The translations under genes were made by a program, and so were the position numbers. DNA of 64,000 nt from Castanea sativa (taxonomy: Eukaryota > Streptophyta > Magnoliopsida > Fagales > Fagaceae), in assembly GCF_040712315.1 (NCBI RefSeq), contig NC_134023.1, forward strand, positions 70,215,889-70,279,888, read 5' to 3'. Of this stretch, positions 45,791 through 57,100 are shown one piece after another. The first letter of the stretch is position 1, and each line of letters begins with the position of its first letter. The notes beneath the pieces were generated by a model that did not search any database, was not told where the DNA came from, and saw nothing but the letters and a program-made list of their open reading frames with translations.

Positions 45791-47857
45791 TTAACCTCTA
45801 ATAAGTATCCATAAACGTCTATTCTTCAAAACAAGTGACAAACAGAACAAATAGTAATTGCCACTTGTTTGTAGAGTGATCATTAGATGGAACAGAGTAG
45901 AATTCGAGGGAGCCCTAGAAGAGATGATGAAGATCTCATGGACTATATGATGATGTCTCAATATTCATGTTACCATTATTTTTAGAAAATAATAAAACAA
46001 CTTTATTAAACACAACATTAAGTCATACATAATGTCATAAATAATAACATACATAGCATCATATAATAGGATTTAAGGACACTAATCCCAACAGGTATTC
46101 CACTCTCTCCTTCTCCTCCACTCACGGCATTCCCCTTCACCCATCTCCTACAGAACCATTTTCACACCATTACCACTTGTCTTTATAAAACTTGCTCATA
46201 TGATACAATGTTTCTTTCAAATAAATAAATAACGAAATTCACCGTTGACATCAAGTCTTTGGCCTCTTGTAGTTAAGTTTAGGCCTTCTTCTTTCTTAGG
46301 GGGAAAAAAGTTTAGGTCTTCTTAAGTAATGCAACATTAAATGTAACTTTTTATGCAAAAAATAAATAAATAAATAAACAAATAATTGTAAATGTAACTT
46401 TCTAACTTGTTGAGTGAAGATTATTTTACAAACAGAGAGAGAGAGAGAGAGGTCATTATTAATAATGTACATGTTAATAAAGTATTGATAATTGGTGCAA
46501 GATTGCTAAAAAGAAAGACCTAATTGCAAAATCAAAGATGACAGAACATAAATAATAGGACTAAAAAAGCCAATGCCAATAGCTGGAACTAGGGGAATAT
46601 GGCTTTAAGAGCAATTGTAATACAGAGATTAATCAACCATTTTTTTTTCTCAAAGTACAGATAAGCAACTAAAATTTTGGTCAAACCACAAGTGGGTAAA
46701 TTGTAATTTGCTCTAAATAAAAAATTCATGTGAAAAATACGGGCTGCCTTGCCCAAACCAACCCGACCCGCAACACAATTAACAAGACCCATTTCTTATA
46801 TGTTTAAAATGGTCAATTTTGACACGGACATGTTTTCAACTCAAACCTGATTGACCCGATCCGAACTATACACCTGTTTTGACACATCTATAAGATTCTC
46901 TAATTGACTTTATGCATGATTATTTATCATTATGAAAGCGAGCATATATTAATAACTAAAAATCTTCCTTATTCATTATAAGGAATTGTCACCTTTAATT
47001 TTATTTGTGAGTTGTGACTTTTATGAACTCCCATGGTGCTTGGTCCCAAAAATAAATCCCGTCAAAATATCAAAATATCTTGTTAGGCTAAATTTGGAAC
47101 AGTACGATTCATTAATGCCAAAATTTTTACCATTTTAAAACATCTCATTTGAAGTGTCTCATTTAAAATTGTGAGCTTAGTTAATATGTCCTATTTAAAA
47201 GTGTGGCGTTCTTTTTTTTAACGTACTTTCCCCAATTGCTTCTCCTAATTTTTTTCATTTATATTAGTAAAATAGAAATATATTCTCATGGTAGTTGGTG
47301 GAAAAGTCACCATGGATGCCAAGTCTTAGTTTAGGTCTTCTCAAGGATTTTAGAAGAAAGCACATGAAAGTTTATAGCTTTTTTTTTTTTTAACATATAT
47401 TTTCATATGTTGAATGTGAACATTTTTTAAGATATAGACATTTTTGAATCAATTAGGAATATTGTGTAAAATAGTAAAAGGAAAATGTGAAGCTTTAACC
47501 AATACGCTATGCATTATTAGAGCAATTGTTTCACAAACACATGCGCGCACATACAAAAAGAAGAAAGAAGAAGAAGAAGAAGAAGAAGAAAACAAGCAAT
47601 TTTTTTACTATGATGTTAGATGTGGACCAGTTTTACTGTGATGTTAGATGTGGAGCCACTTGATGATCAAGGGGGCTTGGGCCCCTCCAAATTTTTTAAA
47701 AAAAAATGATTTTTTCTTAAAATATCTTAAAAATTTTGATAATTTTTAAATAATCTTATCATTTTGTCCTCTGATACCTGATAATATACATACATATTTA
47801 AGAAAGTTTAAAAATAAACATAATTTTCATTTAAATAAAATACAATCTATATATATA

Positions 47858-47902
<45 letters not shown>

Positions 47903-49241
47903 ACAAATTACAATAATTAAACATTCATTATCTTTAAAATGAACATATAGGTATTTTAACAATTATCTCAATAAATAAAAGGGAAAAAATTGAGTTATGA
48001 ACTTTTCAAAGATAAATTTCTAGCTCCATCACTGGATGTTGGTAGTCTATTTCAATAGAAAGCCTATTTAAATGAGAGTTGGATAAAAACTTTGTCAGTC
48101 TTCGGTAGGGTTGTAAAACTTGGTATCAAACTTGTTTATGTTTTTTTTTTTTTTTTTTAAACAAGTCAAGCTTGTTTATTCTTTTGAGACTTGTTTTGTA
48201 ATCAAGTTGAGCTCCAGAAAATTGTTTTCTTTCTTAACAAATTCATGAACGCAGAACCTTAGAAAAAACAATCCAAACATAAACATGATTCTACATTCCC
48301 AACAAATAGGAGTAAACAAAGGCTTAGCTGAGCGAAGAGGCAACTCATAGCTGTCAACAATTGAAGGAAATTTTTAGCTGGAAGCACATTTTGGCATATA
48401 GGTTAATTTGTCAAAAAACAAAGTTCACAAAAGTCATCGTGGTTGGTAGAAACTGGAACTACACGAAGTCTTCGACTATTGTAGTCTAGCTAGGTCTTTA
48501 ATAATGCAAGCACAATATAAAGTGCAGGGAAAGCACCATTGACTTGAAGTCCTTGGTGTCCTTGTTAAGTTTAGATGTTTAGGTCTTCCTAATTTAATGC
48601 AAAATTTGTACATTACTAGTGGTGGATGCAACTCTTTTTCCTGTTGAATGAAGACTATCTTACAAAAAAAACAAACAAGAGGATAATCAATTAAGAGATG
48701 GAGAGGAAAAAGCAGAATGATTAGACTTTAGAGTCCTTGAAATACTGACAATCTAAGATAATTTTTAGTCAAAAAAGAAAGTTGACAAAAATCATCGTGG
48801 TTGGTACGTAGAAAATGGAAAGATACGAAGTCTTCAACTAGCTAGGTCTTCTACAATAATGCGAGGATTATCCAAGAAAGCACAATATAAGGTGCAAGGA
48901 AAACACCATTGACCCCAAGTCCTTGGCGTCTTTCTTAAGTTTAGCTGTTTGGCCTTCCTACATAATGCAAAATTCGTATATTACTAGTGTTGAATGAAGA
49001 CTATCTTACCAAAAAAAAACAAACAAGTGGGTAATTAATTAAGATATAGAGAGGAAAAGGAGAATGATTAGAGTCCTTGAAATACTGACATAGCATGGCA
49101 TTTTGATGATTGCATATTCACGTGTTTCTTCTTCTTGGATTTTTATTCCAAAGTTGAATATTTTTAATTGATCTTTATGTCTGAAAATTTTGAATTTTCT
49201 TCGGGTAATTCTAGTGGACGAAGATTGTGTTTCACATTTTT
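45791..49241. other. Non-genic, several repeat D copies
   Basis: Repeat D phrases occur near 46240-46400 (CACCGTTGACATCAAGTCTT), 47270-47350 (GGTGGAAAAGTCACCATGGA), 48420-48640 and 48780-49000 (AAGTCCTTGG, GTCTTC, AATAATGC). Positions 47640-48030 look like a small element with AGATGTGGAGCCACTTGAT at one end and CTAGCTCCATCACTGGAT at the other, around an (AT)n run (47850-47900). No gene is supported. A (GAA)n run at 47566-47591 creates a false 65-codon frame. Confidence 0.45.
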
Positions 49242-49250
49242 GGTTTAAAT

Positions 49251-50015
49251 CAAGGAAGTCAATACCGTACCGGAAGCTATACCGATTTGGCCAGCGGTAC
49301 GATATATTTTGGATACCAATTAATACCGGTGTACCGTTTCGAGTTTACCGCTATTTTATATATTTAATATTTTTTTTTTCAGCTGAGAATCCAAATGCTA
49401 ATACTAAAAATAATAGTTAAAATAATAATATAAATATATAAATAAATTTCTTTTGAGGCAATAGCATATCAATGACATCATGCCACTGACAAATAGTACT
49501 CAATAGCCATGACAAATGGTACTAAAATTTGATATTGAAAGTAACTTTCACGTGTGCTTGGCAAAAGACACAAAAAACAAAGAGGAAAAATGAAAAAGTA
49601 TTGGAAAAGTTAATATACAGTTGAGAGAGCCAAGAAAAAAGAAAATGAAGAAGAAGAAGTAGAAGAAGAAGAAGAAGAAGCAGAGAGGAGGAGCTCGCCA
49701 AAACCTAAGCTAACTAGCAACATGATGGCGAAATGGAGGTGGCAACGTCAACGTGAGCAACAGCAAGTTACTGTGGGAGGAGAGAGAGTAATTTTTAGTT
49801 TTTATATTTAAATCTAATTCTGTAATTTTGGTTTTGTTTCGGTCCGGTACATCTTTTTCGGTCGGAATCCAATATTTTGTCCGGAATAAACGAAACAACC
49901 CGGTATGTCCGGTATTCAAACCGGTACGAAACAAAGGTGTTTCTGTACCGGCAAAGGTGGCGGAACGGAAAATACCAGCCGTACGGGCCGGTACGGTACG
50001 ATATCAACTCCCTTG
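49251..50015. mobile_element. Non-autonomous MULE-like element, 765 bp
   Basis: Terminal inverted repeats: the left end CAAGGAAGTCAATACCGTAC and the reverse complement of the right end, CAAGGGAGTTGATATCGTAC. They are flanked by GGTTTAAAT (49242-49250) and GGTTTAATT (50016-50024), a 9-bp target duplication with one mismatch. The ends are rich in CCGGTAC repeats. The core includes a GAAGAA run and a short frame starting MMAKWRWQRQREQQQ. No transposase is present. A 9-bp duplication points to the Mutator superfamily. Confidence 0.7.
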
Positions 50016-50519
50016 GGTTTAATTGCTGTTGGTAATTTGATATGTGATTCGTGCAAAGATAGAGAGAGAATTCACCTTCCCCATGTAAAGCTCAACAATT
50101 ATGTTCAAGTGTGTAGAGTTGTAGACATTCTATATGGTACCTCTATTATGATGCATATATACTCCCTCAAATGTACATTCCCCTGGCGATGAACAAATTG
50201 AATGATATGCCCAAACTATCCAATCACTTGCTCATTTGTTGTGTTTTTAGCTTTACTTTTATCTAAGGATTTAATTGTTATTTTGAATACATTAGATTTC
50301 GATCTTTATATCATAAGTTGTCTATAATTTGCTTACTTTTTATTTTTAAAAATTCTCAATTTCAATGAATGATCCAAAATTATGATATTATTGTTTGTCC
50401 AAGTGTCAGATAGTTAGTTAAGTTCAAATACCATACTTTTGTTTTCAATGAATGATCCAAAACTATCCAATCTCTTCCACTTTTTTATTTTATATTTGCA
50501 ACCAAAAAAAAAAAAAGAT

Positions 50520-50760
50520 ACCATGATATCGGGTGGAAAGACACCATTGATGCGAAGTCTTAGTCCAGGTCTCTTCAAATGATGTAAACTTTGGGAAAAA
50601 AAAAAGCACGAGATACGATTTTGAAAAGGGCCATTCTTTGTTAAAAGGACCCTTAATAAAACTAAAAGGAAAAAGTGATTGACACTGAAGAAAAATGGAA
50701 AAAGAAAAAGGATGTAACAATACCAGTAGACACTAGTGGATGTAATGTAACTTTTTTGCT
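50520..50760 (+). repeat. Dispersed repeat D copy
   Basis: GGTGGAAAGACACCATTGAT, GCGAAGTCTTAGTCCAGGTC and CTAGTGGATGTAATGTAAC match the other copies, but the order is compressed. Confidence 0.5.
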
Positions 50761-50774
50761 TGTTAAAAAAATAA

Positions 50775-51770
50775 GGTAAAAATACAAAACTGACCCTCTA
50801 ACTTTCAACATTTTTCATTTCAGTCCTCTAACTTTAAGTTTTGTTATTTCAGTCCTCTAAGTTTCAATTTTTGTCAATCCAGGCTTCTGTTAGAACTCAA
50901 TTAAGATTTCCATTAAACTCAATGAGAAATGACCGTTTTACCCTTCTTTTTTTAAAAAAAATAACAATTCGGAATTAAAAGAAAAAAAGAAGAAGAAAAA
51001 TCTGTAAAAAATAAAAATAAAAAACATTTTAAGGGGAACAAGCAACTCCACCCCAAATCAGCCACAACACAAACACAAATACAAACCCAGCAACACCAAA
51101 TCAACTAACAACAGACCCACCGCACCTAGCAACACAAACAGAAACCCACTACACCCACGGCAGAGAAAATAAGATAGTAGAGAGAGAGGTGCAGATTGAA
51201 GTCACAGTCGGAGCCGAACTCAACATAGAGTACTCTGGCGAAGAGAGTTTTGAGGCCTTCAATCGATGGCTAGGTAGGCCGATGAGGTGGAGGAAGAGAG
51301 AAAAAATATTGAAGGGAGAGGAGATCGGCAACAGAGAAGGGAAAGGAGATTGGCGATGGGGAAGGGAAAGGTGGCACAGAATGGGTGAGGAGGATGATGG
51401 ATGAATAGAACTGGGGCGACGATGGAGAAGAAGTCCTCCTCGGAGAAGATGTCGTGGCCGAGGGAGATCCATTGCTTGTATTTGTGTTCATGTTATGGCT
51501 GATTTGGGGTGGAGTTGCTCGTTCTCCTTAATTTTTTTTTTTTTTTTTTTTTTTTACAGATTTTTCTTTTAATTGTGAATTGTTATTTTTAAAAAAAAGA
51601 AGGGTAAAATGGTCATTTCTCAGTGAGTTTAACGGTAATCTTAACTGAGTTCTAACAGAAGCCCGAATTGACAAAAATTGAAAGTTAGAGGACTGAAATG
51701 ACAAAACTTAAAGTTAGAGGACTAAAATGAAAAACGTTGAAAGTTAGAGGGTCAGTTTTGCATTTTTGTC
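50775..51770. mobile_element. Non-autonomous MULE with about 310-bp terminal inverted repeats
   Basis: The left arm starts GGTAAAAATACAAAACTGAC; the right arm read in reverse starts GACAAAAATGCAAAACTGAC. Pairing continues inward through CCTCTAACTTT, GAAATGACCRTTTTACCCTT, AAAAATCTGTAAAA and CAACTCCACCCCAAATCAGC. Flanking AAAAAATAA (50766-50774 and 51771-51779) is a perfect 9-bp target duplication. The 380-bp core has GC-richer, purine-skewed sequence and short open frames on both strands, perhaps a captured gene scrap; I cannot name it. No transposase. Confidence 0.8.
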
Positions 51771-51965
51771 AAAAAATAATTAGAAATGAAAAAGTGTTGG
51801 TTAAAGTTGGAATCTGGGAATAGCTTTAAGGAAGCGCTTTGCATTATTAGAGTAAATGTGGGCGTTTTATAACAGTCTACAAGTAGGATGGTGGCGGTCT
51901 ATTTATTATCATAAAAGATATGTTTAACGTATCCAATGGTCTAGATTATTAATAAGTTCATAATT

Positions 51966-52123
51966 GTCACCGCACACTCTTGGTATAGTGGTCGTTCCAC
52001 AAGTATAAATGCTTGTGGGGTGTGAGGGACAAGGGTTTGGATTCAAATCTCCAGGAAGGAGCTTCACACACATAGACTAGGCTAGAGTAGAAATTCTATC
52101 TTGTATTAAAAAAATTTATAATT
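51966..52123 (+). mobile_element. tRNA-derived SINE
   Basis: Starts CACCGCACACTCTTGGTATA with an A-box-like TGGTATAGTGG and a B-box-like GGTTTGGATTCAAATCTCC. The body reads TTCACACACATAGACTAGGC and AAATTCTATCTTGTATT before an A-rich tail. It is a full-length copy directly abutting the Ty3 element. A scrap of the same family lies at 14206-14250. Confidence 0.7.
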
Positions 52124-52128
52124 ATACA

Positions 52129-52884
52129 TGTGGGGAGTAAAAGGACCCGAGCAAGTATTTGGGCCTTTGGGCTCAGATAAGAAGGGCTAGTTCATTCTTG
52201 ACTAAAGGCCTTTAGGACTGAAAGTCGGCCTACGAGCCGAGGGTCCGAGGATGCATCCGAAGAAGAATCTCTCCTCGGACAGACCCGAGACGACTTGGAG
52301 ATTCGCTAGAAAGATCAAGGCAGAGTTCCGGAAAGACTGTTGGTTAAAAGGGGGATCCCTGTACCCTCTAGATGCACCGGTGTTAGAGGAATATCTTAGA
52401 AAAAGGCTGCCACCTCCACATTAAAGATCCTGCACCTACCTCCCTAGTCGCATTAATGGAGAAGTGACCCCTGAACAGTAGAACTGAACCTTCTGGTTAC
52501 TATTTAAACACTTGAAGAAGGTGGTGTCAAAGGGGGAGGATAAGATTTGTGCAACACGTAGATAAAGCACCAAGAGAAGAAGTATTTAAGAGGGGTGGAG
52601 GGCAAAGAAATGGGGATCAGTTATCAAAAATAGGGACTAAAAATTGTAACCTTCAAAGAAGAAAGAGAAATAATACAGAAATTGTCCTCGGCTTATGTCC
52701 GAGGAAGTTCCTTTGCCATAATCATTTATTATTCGCAAGTATTTTTACACCTTAGCCTGTTTATTAAGTTTCCAGCATCCCTAGACTAGATTTCAAATCC
52801 ATACTCTACAAATTTCATTGTTTAAGGCTCATTGGGCCTGAGCCCACAGTTGTCTTTGGGTCCAGGTGCAATTGTGCACTTACA
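52129..52884 (+). repeat. 5' LTR of the Tat element
   Basis: TGTGGGGAGTAAAAGGACCC to GCAATTGTGCACTTACA, TG..CA ends. It contains repeated TCCTCGG/CCGAGG phrases also found after pol. Confidence 0.95.
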
Positions 52885-52886
52885 AT

Positions 52887-52904
52887 TGGCGCCGTCTGTG
52901 GGGA
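52887..52904 (+). other. Primer-binding site, tRNA-Asp-like
   Basis: TGGCGCCGTCTGTGGGGA lies three bases after the LTR. It resembles the complement of the plant tRNA-Asp 3' end (TGGCGCCGTTGCCGGGGA), differing at a few central bases. Confidence 0.7.
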
Positions 52905-52931
52905 GTCTAGTCTGGAAGGAGTTGGAATACT

Positions 52932-54182
52932 ATGGCAGGCTTAGGCTCACACCATGCAGAGTCTCAGGGATCGCAACCTGAGGATCTTTTTCAGCGTCTT
53001 GAGCGCCGAAGGGATCGAGAGAGAAACATTCACACTGAATATCCTAGAGCTAGCCATACTCATGGCGGAGGCAGCACCACCCATGAGGATGGTGCTAAGG
53101 CCATGCAGAAGGAGATTAGTCATCTTAAAAGGAAAATGCGCCTCGTCAGACGGAACCATTCACCATCCTCATCCAATCCTTCTTCAGGGGAAGCCCGAGG
53201 AGGTAGCTACAGCTCGAGGTCATGGTCGCCCCCCAGTGGAACGTCCTCTAGTGAGGAGGACGACCCATCAGCTCATAGGCGTAAGAAGCTCCCCTCTAGG
53301 GGCTTGGGGAATGACGCTATGAGTCGGGCGTTGCACCAACTCTCTAAATCGCCATTCTCACGGAGGATTGAGAATGGGAGGCTCCCCAGGAGGTTCACCC
53401 AGCCCACCTTCACCATCTACAATGGTCAGACTGACCCGGTGGAACATGTGAGTTACTTTAACCAGAGGATGGCGATGCATTCTCATAATGAGACCCTGAT
53501 GTGTAAAGTCTTCCCTTCTAGCTTGGGACCTGTTGCTATGAGGTGGTTAAACGGCCTTAAGTCAGGGTCTGTAGGTTCGTTCGGGGAGCTTACTAGGGCA
53601 TTTGCGTCACGGTTTATTACCTGCAGCAGAGTGCCTCGACCATTGGACTCACTGTTATCTATGGCCATGAGGGAAGGAGAGACGTTGAAAGCATACTCCG
53701 ACCGATATTGGGAGATGTTTAATGAGATAGATGGTGATTTTAATGAGGTGGCAATCAATACCTTTAAGGTAGGCCTTCCTACTGATCATGACTTGGGGAA
53801 GTCCTTGACCAAAAAGCCCGTCCGCAGCGTACGTCGTCTCATGGATCGTATTGATGAATACAAAAGGGTAGAGGAAGACCAACAGCAAGGAAAGGGTAAG
53901 GCGAAGGTTATCCCACAAGAGAGAAGGGATTTCAGGTCGGACAGATATTACAAAAATAAGCCGAGAAGAGATTACATCGGGCAGTTTGGCTCGGCAGCAC
54001 CTCAAACCGTAAATACTGTGTTCCGAGAGCTAGTACACCAGCTACTGGAGAAAGTCCGCAAGGAGCCCTACTTCAGGTGGCCTGGTAAGATGGCGGGGGA
54101 CCCTGCGAAGAGGAATCAGAATCTCTTTTGTCAGTACCATCAGGACGTGGGTCATACTACTGAGAAGTGTTGGACCCTCTAG
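52932..54182 (+). CDS. Gag polyprotein part of the Tat element
   Basis: The 416-residue frame begins at the first Met after the primer site. It has a polar N-terminus rich in Ser/Arg with a short helix (EISHLKRKMRLVRRN), then the retrotransposon gag domain (YNGQTDPVEHVSYFNQRMAM, MRWLNGLKSGSVGSFGELTR, FASRF, REGETLKAYSDRYWEMFNEI) and a degenerate zinc-knuckle-like end (FCQYHQDVGHTTEKCWTL). The TAG at 54180-54182 follows TL. The same frame continues with NYLEQLVSKGKLKQHL, as in related elements, so this is probably a mutation inside a longer gag-pro frame and not the natural end. Confidence 0.85.
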   Translation: MAGLGSHHAESQGSQPEDLFQRLERRRDRERNIHTEYPRASHTHGGGSTTHEDGAKAMQKEISHLKRKMRLVRRNHSPSSSNPSSGEARGGSYSSRSWSPPSGTSSSEEDDPSAHRRKKLPSRGLGNDAMSRALHQLSKSPFSRRIENGRLPRRFTQPTFTIYNGQTDPVEHVSYFNQRMAMHSHNETLMCKVFPSSLGPVAMRWLNGLKSGSVGSFGELTRAFASRFITCSRVPRPLDSLLSMAMREGETLKAYSDRYWEMFNEIDGDFNEVAINTFKVGLPTDHDLGKSLTKKPVRSVRRLMDRIDEYKRVEEDQQQGKGKAKVIPQERRDFRSDRYYKNKPRRDYIGQFGSAAPQTVNTVFRELVHQLLEKVRKEPYFRWPGKMAGDPAKRNQNLFCQYHQDVGHTTEKCWTL

Positions 54183-57100
54183 AACTACTTAGAGCAGCTT
54201 GTCAGTAAAGGAAAACTGAAGCAGCACCTTTATCAATCTAACGGGCACTGCAGTCAGTCTGGCTCGAACAATCAGAAGAATAATTCATCTTGGCCGACCT
54301 TGGGAACGATTAATGTTATCTTCGCTGCACTTGGCAGGACCGGCTCATGTCCCACCAAGGTGATGGTAGTTTCGCATTCTCAGGCTGATGAGGCAGGCTG
54401 TAAGTCGAAGAAGTTGAAGGTGAATCTGCCCGTCTTGGGATTTTCAGAGGAGGATAAGGTTGGGACCATCCAACCCTATGACGATGCCCTTGTGGTCACT
54501 CTGAGGATAGGGAATTACGACGTAAAAAGGGTGATGATTGATAAGGGCAGCGACGCAGATATCATGTATCCTGATTTATTCAAGGGGCTAAGGTTGAAGC
54601 CGGAGGATCTTACTCCTTATGACTCGCCACTTATAAGCTTTGAAGGTAAAGCTGTTGTACCGAAGGGACAGATTCGTTTGCCCGTTCAATCTGGCTCAGA
54701 AACGGTTGAGGTGAATTTTATTGTGGTTGACGCGTATTCCCCATATACAACCATCCTTGCTAGGCCGTGGCTGCACGCTTTGGGTGCTGTCTCCTCTACC
54801 TTGCATGTTAAGGTCAAATTCCCATCGGGGGAATACGTTGAAGAGATTCTCGGCAGCCAATCAGTGGTCAGGCAATGCATATTGGCCGCAGTGCTGCATC
54901 AGGCCGAAACTGAGTCCTCGACTTTGATCATCAAAGATTTATAGCAATTAACAGCTCCGAATGCGCCCGATGCGGTGACAGGAGAGGAAGCCCTACGTGA
55001 GGATTGGAGAAGTTTTTGATAGCGGAGGATCCTGAAAGATTCTTTCAAGTTAGCATACGTTTGCCACACCAGGAGAAGATGGATTTGCTGGAGTGTCTAA
55101 AAGACAACATTGATGTTTTTGCGTGGGATCCTTATGAGGCTCTGGGCGTAGACCCAAGCTTCATTTGTCATCATTTGAATGTTAACCCCGCCATTGTTCC
55201 GAGAAGGTAGCCACCTCGACGTTCCTCCAATGAACACTCTGAGGCTATCAAAGAGGAAGTGCTCAAGCTCAAGAGGGCCGGAGCTATTAAAGAAGTTTTT
55301 TACCCCTAATGGTTGGCGCATACGGTCATGGTCAAAAAGAAGAATGGAACGTGGAGAGTATGTGTGGACTTCACGGATTTAAACAAGGCCTGCCCAAAGG
55401 ATTCGTTCCCAATGCCACGTATTGATCAGCTTGTGGACGCCACTGTCGAACATCCTCAGATGAGTTTTCTGGATGCCTTCCAGGGTTACCACCAGATTCC
55501 ATTGGCATTGGAGGATCAAGAGAAGACTGCTTTCATTACTCCAACAGGGAACTACCACTATAAGGTCATGTCGTTTGGGTTGAAGAATGCTGGAGCTACC
55601 TATCAAAGAATGATGACTAGAATGTTTGAACTGCAACTTGGGAAGACCATTGAGGTATACGTGGATGATATGGTGGTGAAGAGTAAAACAATACCTTCGC
55701 ACGTTAAAGATCTGGACGACACCTTTCAGGTGCTTAGGAAGTACAAGCTGCGCCTTAACGCCTCAAAGTGTTCTTTTGGTGTGGGTTCTGCAAAGTTCCT
55801 GGGTTATATGGTTACTCATAGAGGGATAGAGGTAAACCCAGCACAGGTCAGAGCTATTCAGGACTTACAGCCGCCTCGGAATCCAAAAGAAGTCCAGAAG
55901 TTGACCGGAATGATCACTGCTCTCAGCAGATTTATCTCTCGGTCAGCTAACCAGTGTCATCCTTTCTTCCAATTGTTGAATAAATGAAAAGGGTTTCAAT
56001 GGACCGAGGACTGCGTGGTAGCCTTCTAACAGGTTAAGAAATATCTTTCTCGGCCACCCATTTTGTCTCGGCTTGAAATGGACGAGGTCCTGTTTGCGTA
56101 TCTAGCAGTGGCCGTCCACGCAGTCAGCCTGGTCCTCATAAGGGACAAATGTGGGGTGCAGAGACCGGTCTACTACGTTAGTAAGTCCTTGAATGAGGCC
56201 GAGGTGCGTTATCTACTTTTGGAGAAAGCACTGCTGGCCGTAGTTCATGCCACGCGAAAGCTTCCTCACTATTTCCAGTCCCACACCATGGTGGTTCTGA
56301 CCCAACTGCCCCTCAAGTCAGTGTTACACAGTGCCGATTACTCTGGGAGGGTGGCTAAATGGGGAACCATTTTGGGAGCCTTTGATATCAAATACATGCC
56401 GCGCACCTCGGTGAAAGGCCAGGTTCTTGCGGATTTGGTGGCAGAGTTTGCCGAACCATTATTAGAAGAAACTCTGAAGGAATCAGTTGGTGTGATTACA
56501 GGCGTAGCACCTCCGACTTGGAAAGTGTCTGTTGATGGGGCAGCTAATCAGAGAGGGTCTGGTGTTGGACTTGTCCTGATGTCCCCTGAGGGAATTGTCT
56601 TCAAAAAATCTCTGAGATTGGCGTTCTCGACTACTAATAATGAGGCCGAGTACGAAGCAGTCTTGGTGGGCATGAGCATGGTACATAGGATGGGCGGAAA
56701 GGAAGTTCATATGTTCTCGGATTCTTAGTTAGTGGTCGGCCAGGTCACGGTGACCATGGAGGCTAGGGATCTAAGAATGCAAGAATACTTGGCCCAGGTC
56801 AAACGTCTGCAAGCCAAATTTGATTCTTTTGTCCTATCTCATGTTTCTAGAAGTGGAAACACACATGCAGATTCTTTGGCCACGTTAGCGACATCCTTGG
56901 CTCAGTGTTTGCCCAAGATTATCCTTGTAGAGGATTTGCTAGAGCCAACTCTTACCACTGTCAATGCAGCCTGTATCCATCTGATAAGGCCTGGACCTAG
57001 TTGGATTGACCTGGTGATATTTTTTTAAAAAAACGACATCCTTCCTGAGGACAAGTCTAAAGCAGATAAGATTCGTCGAAAGGTGCCACGTTTCTGGTTG

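Noticed and set aside
52549..52755. 68-codon frame repeated at 62475-62681
   Set aside because: It lies in both LTRs and has no domain; its presence twice is due to the LTR pair.
52947..54005. Minus-strand frames under gag
   Set aside because: Shadows of the gag reading frame.
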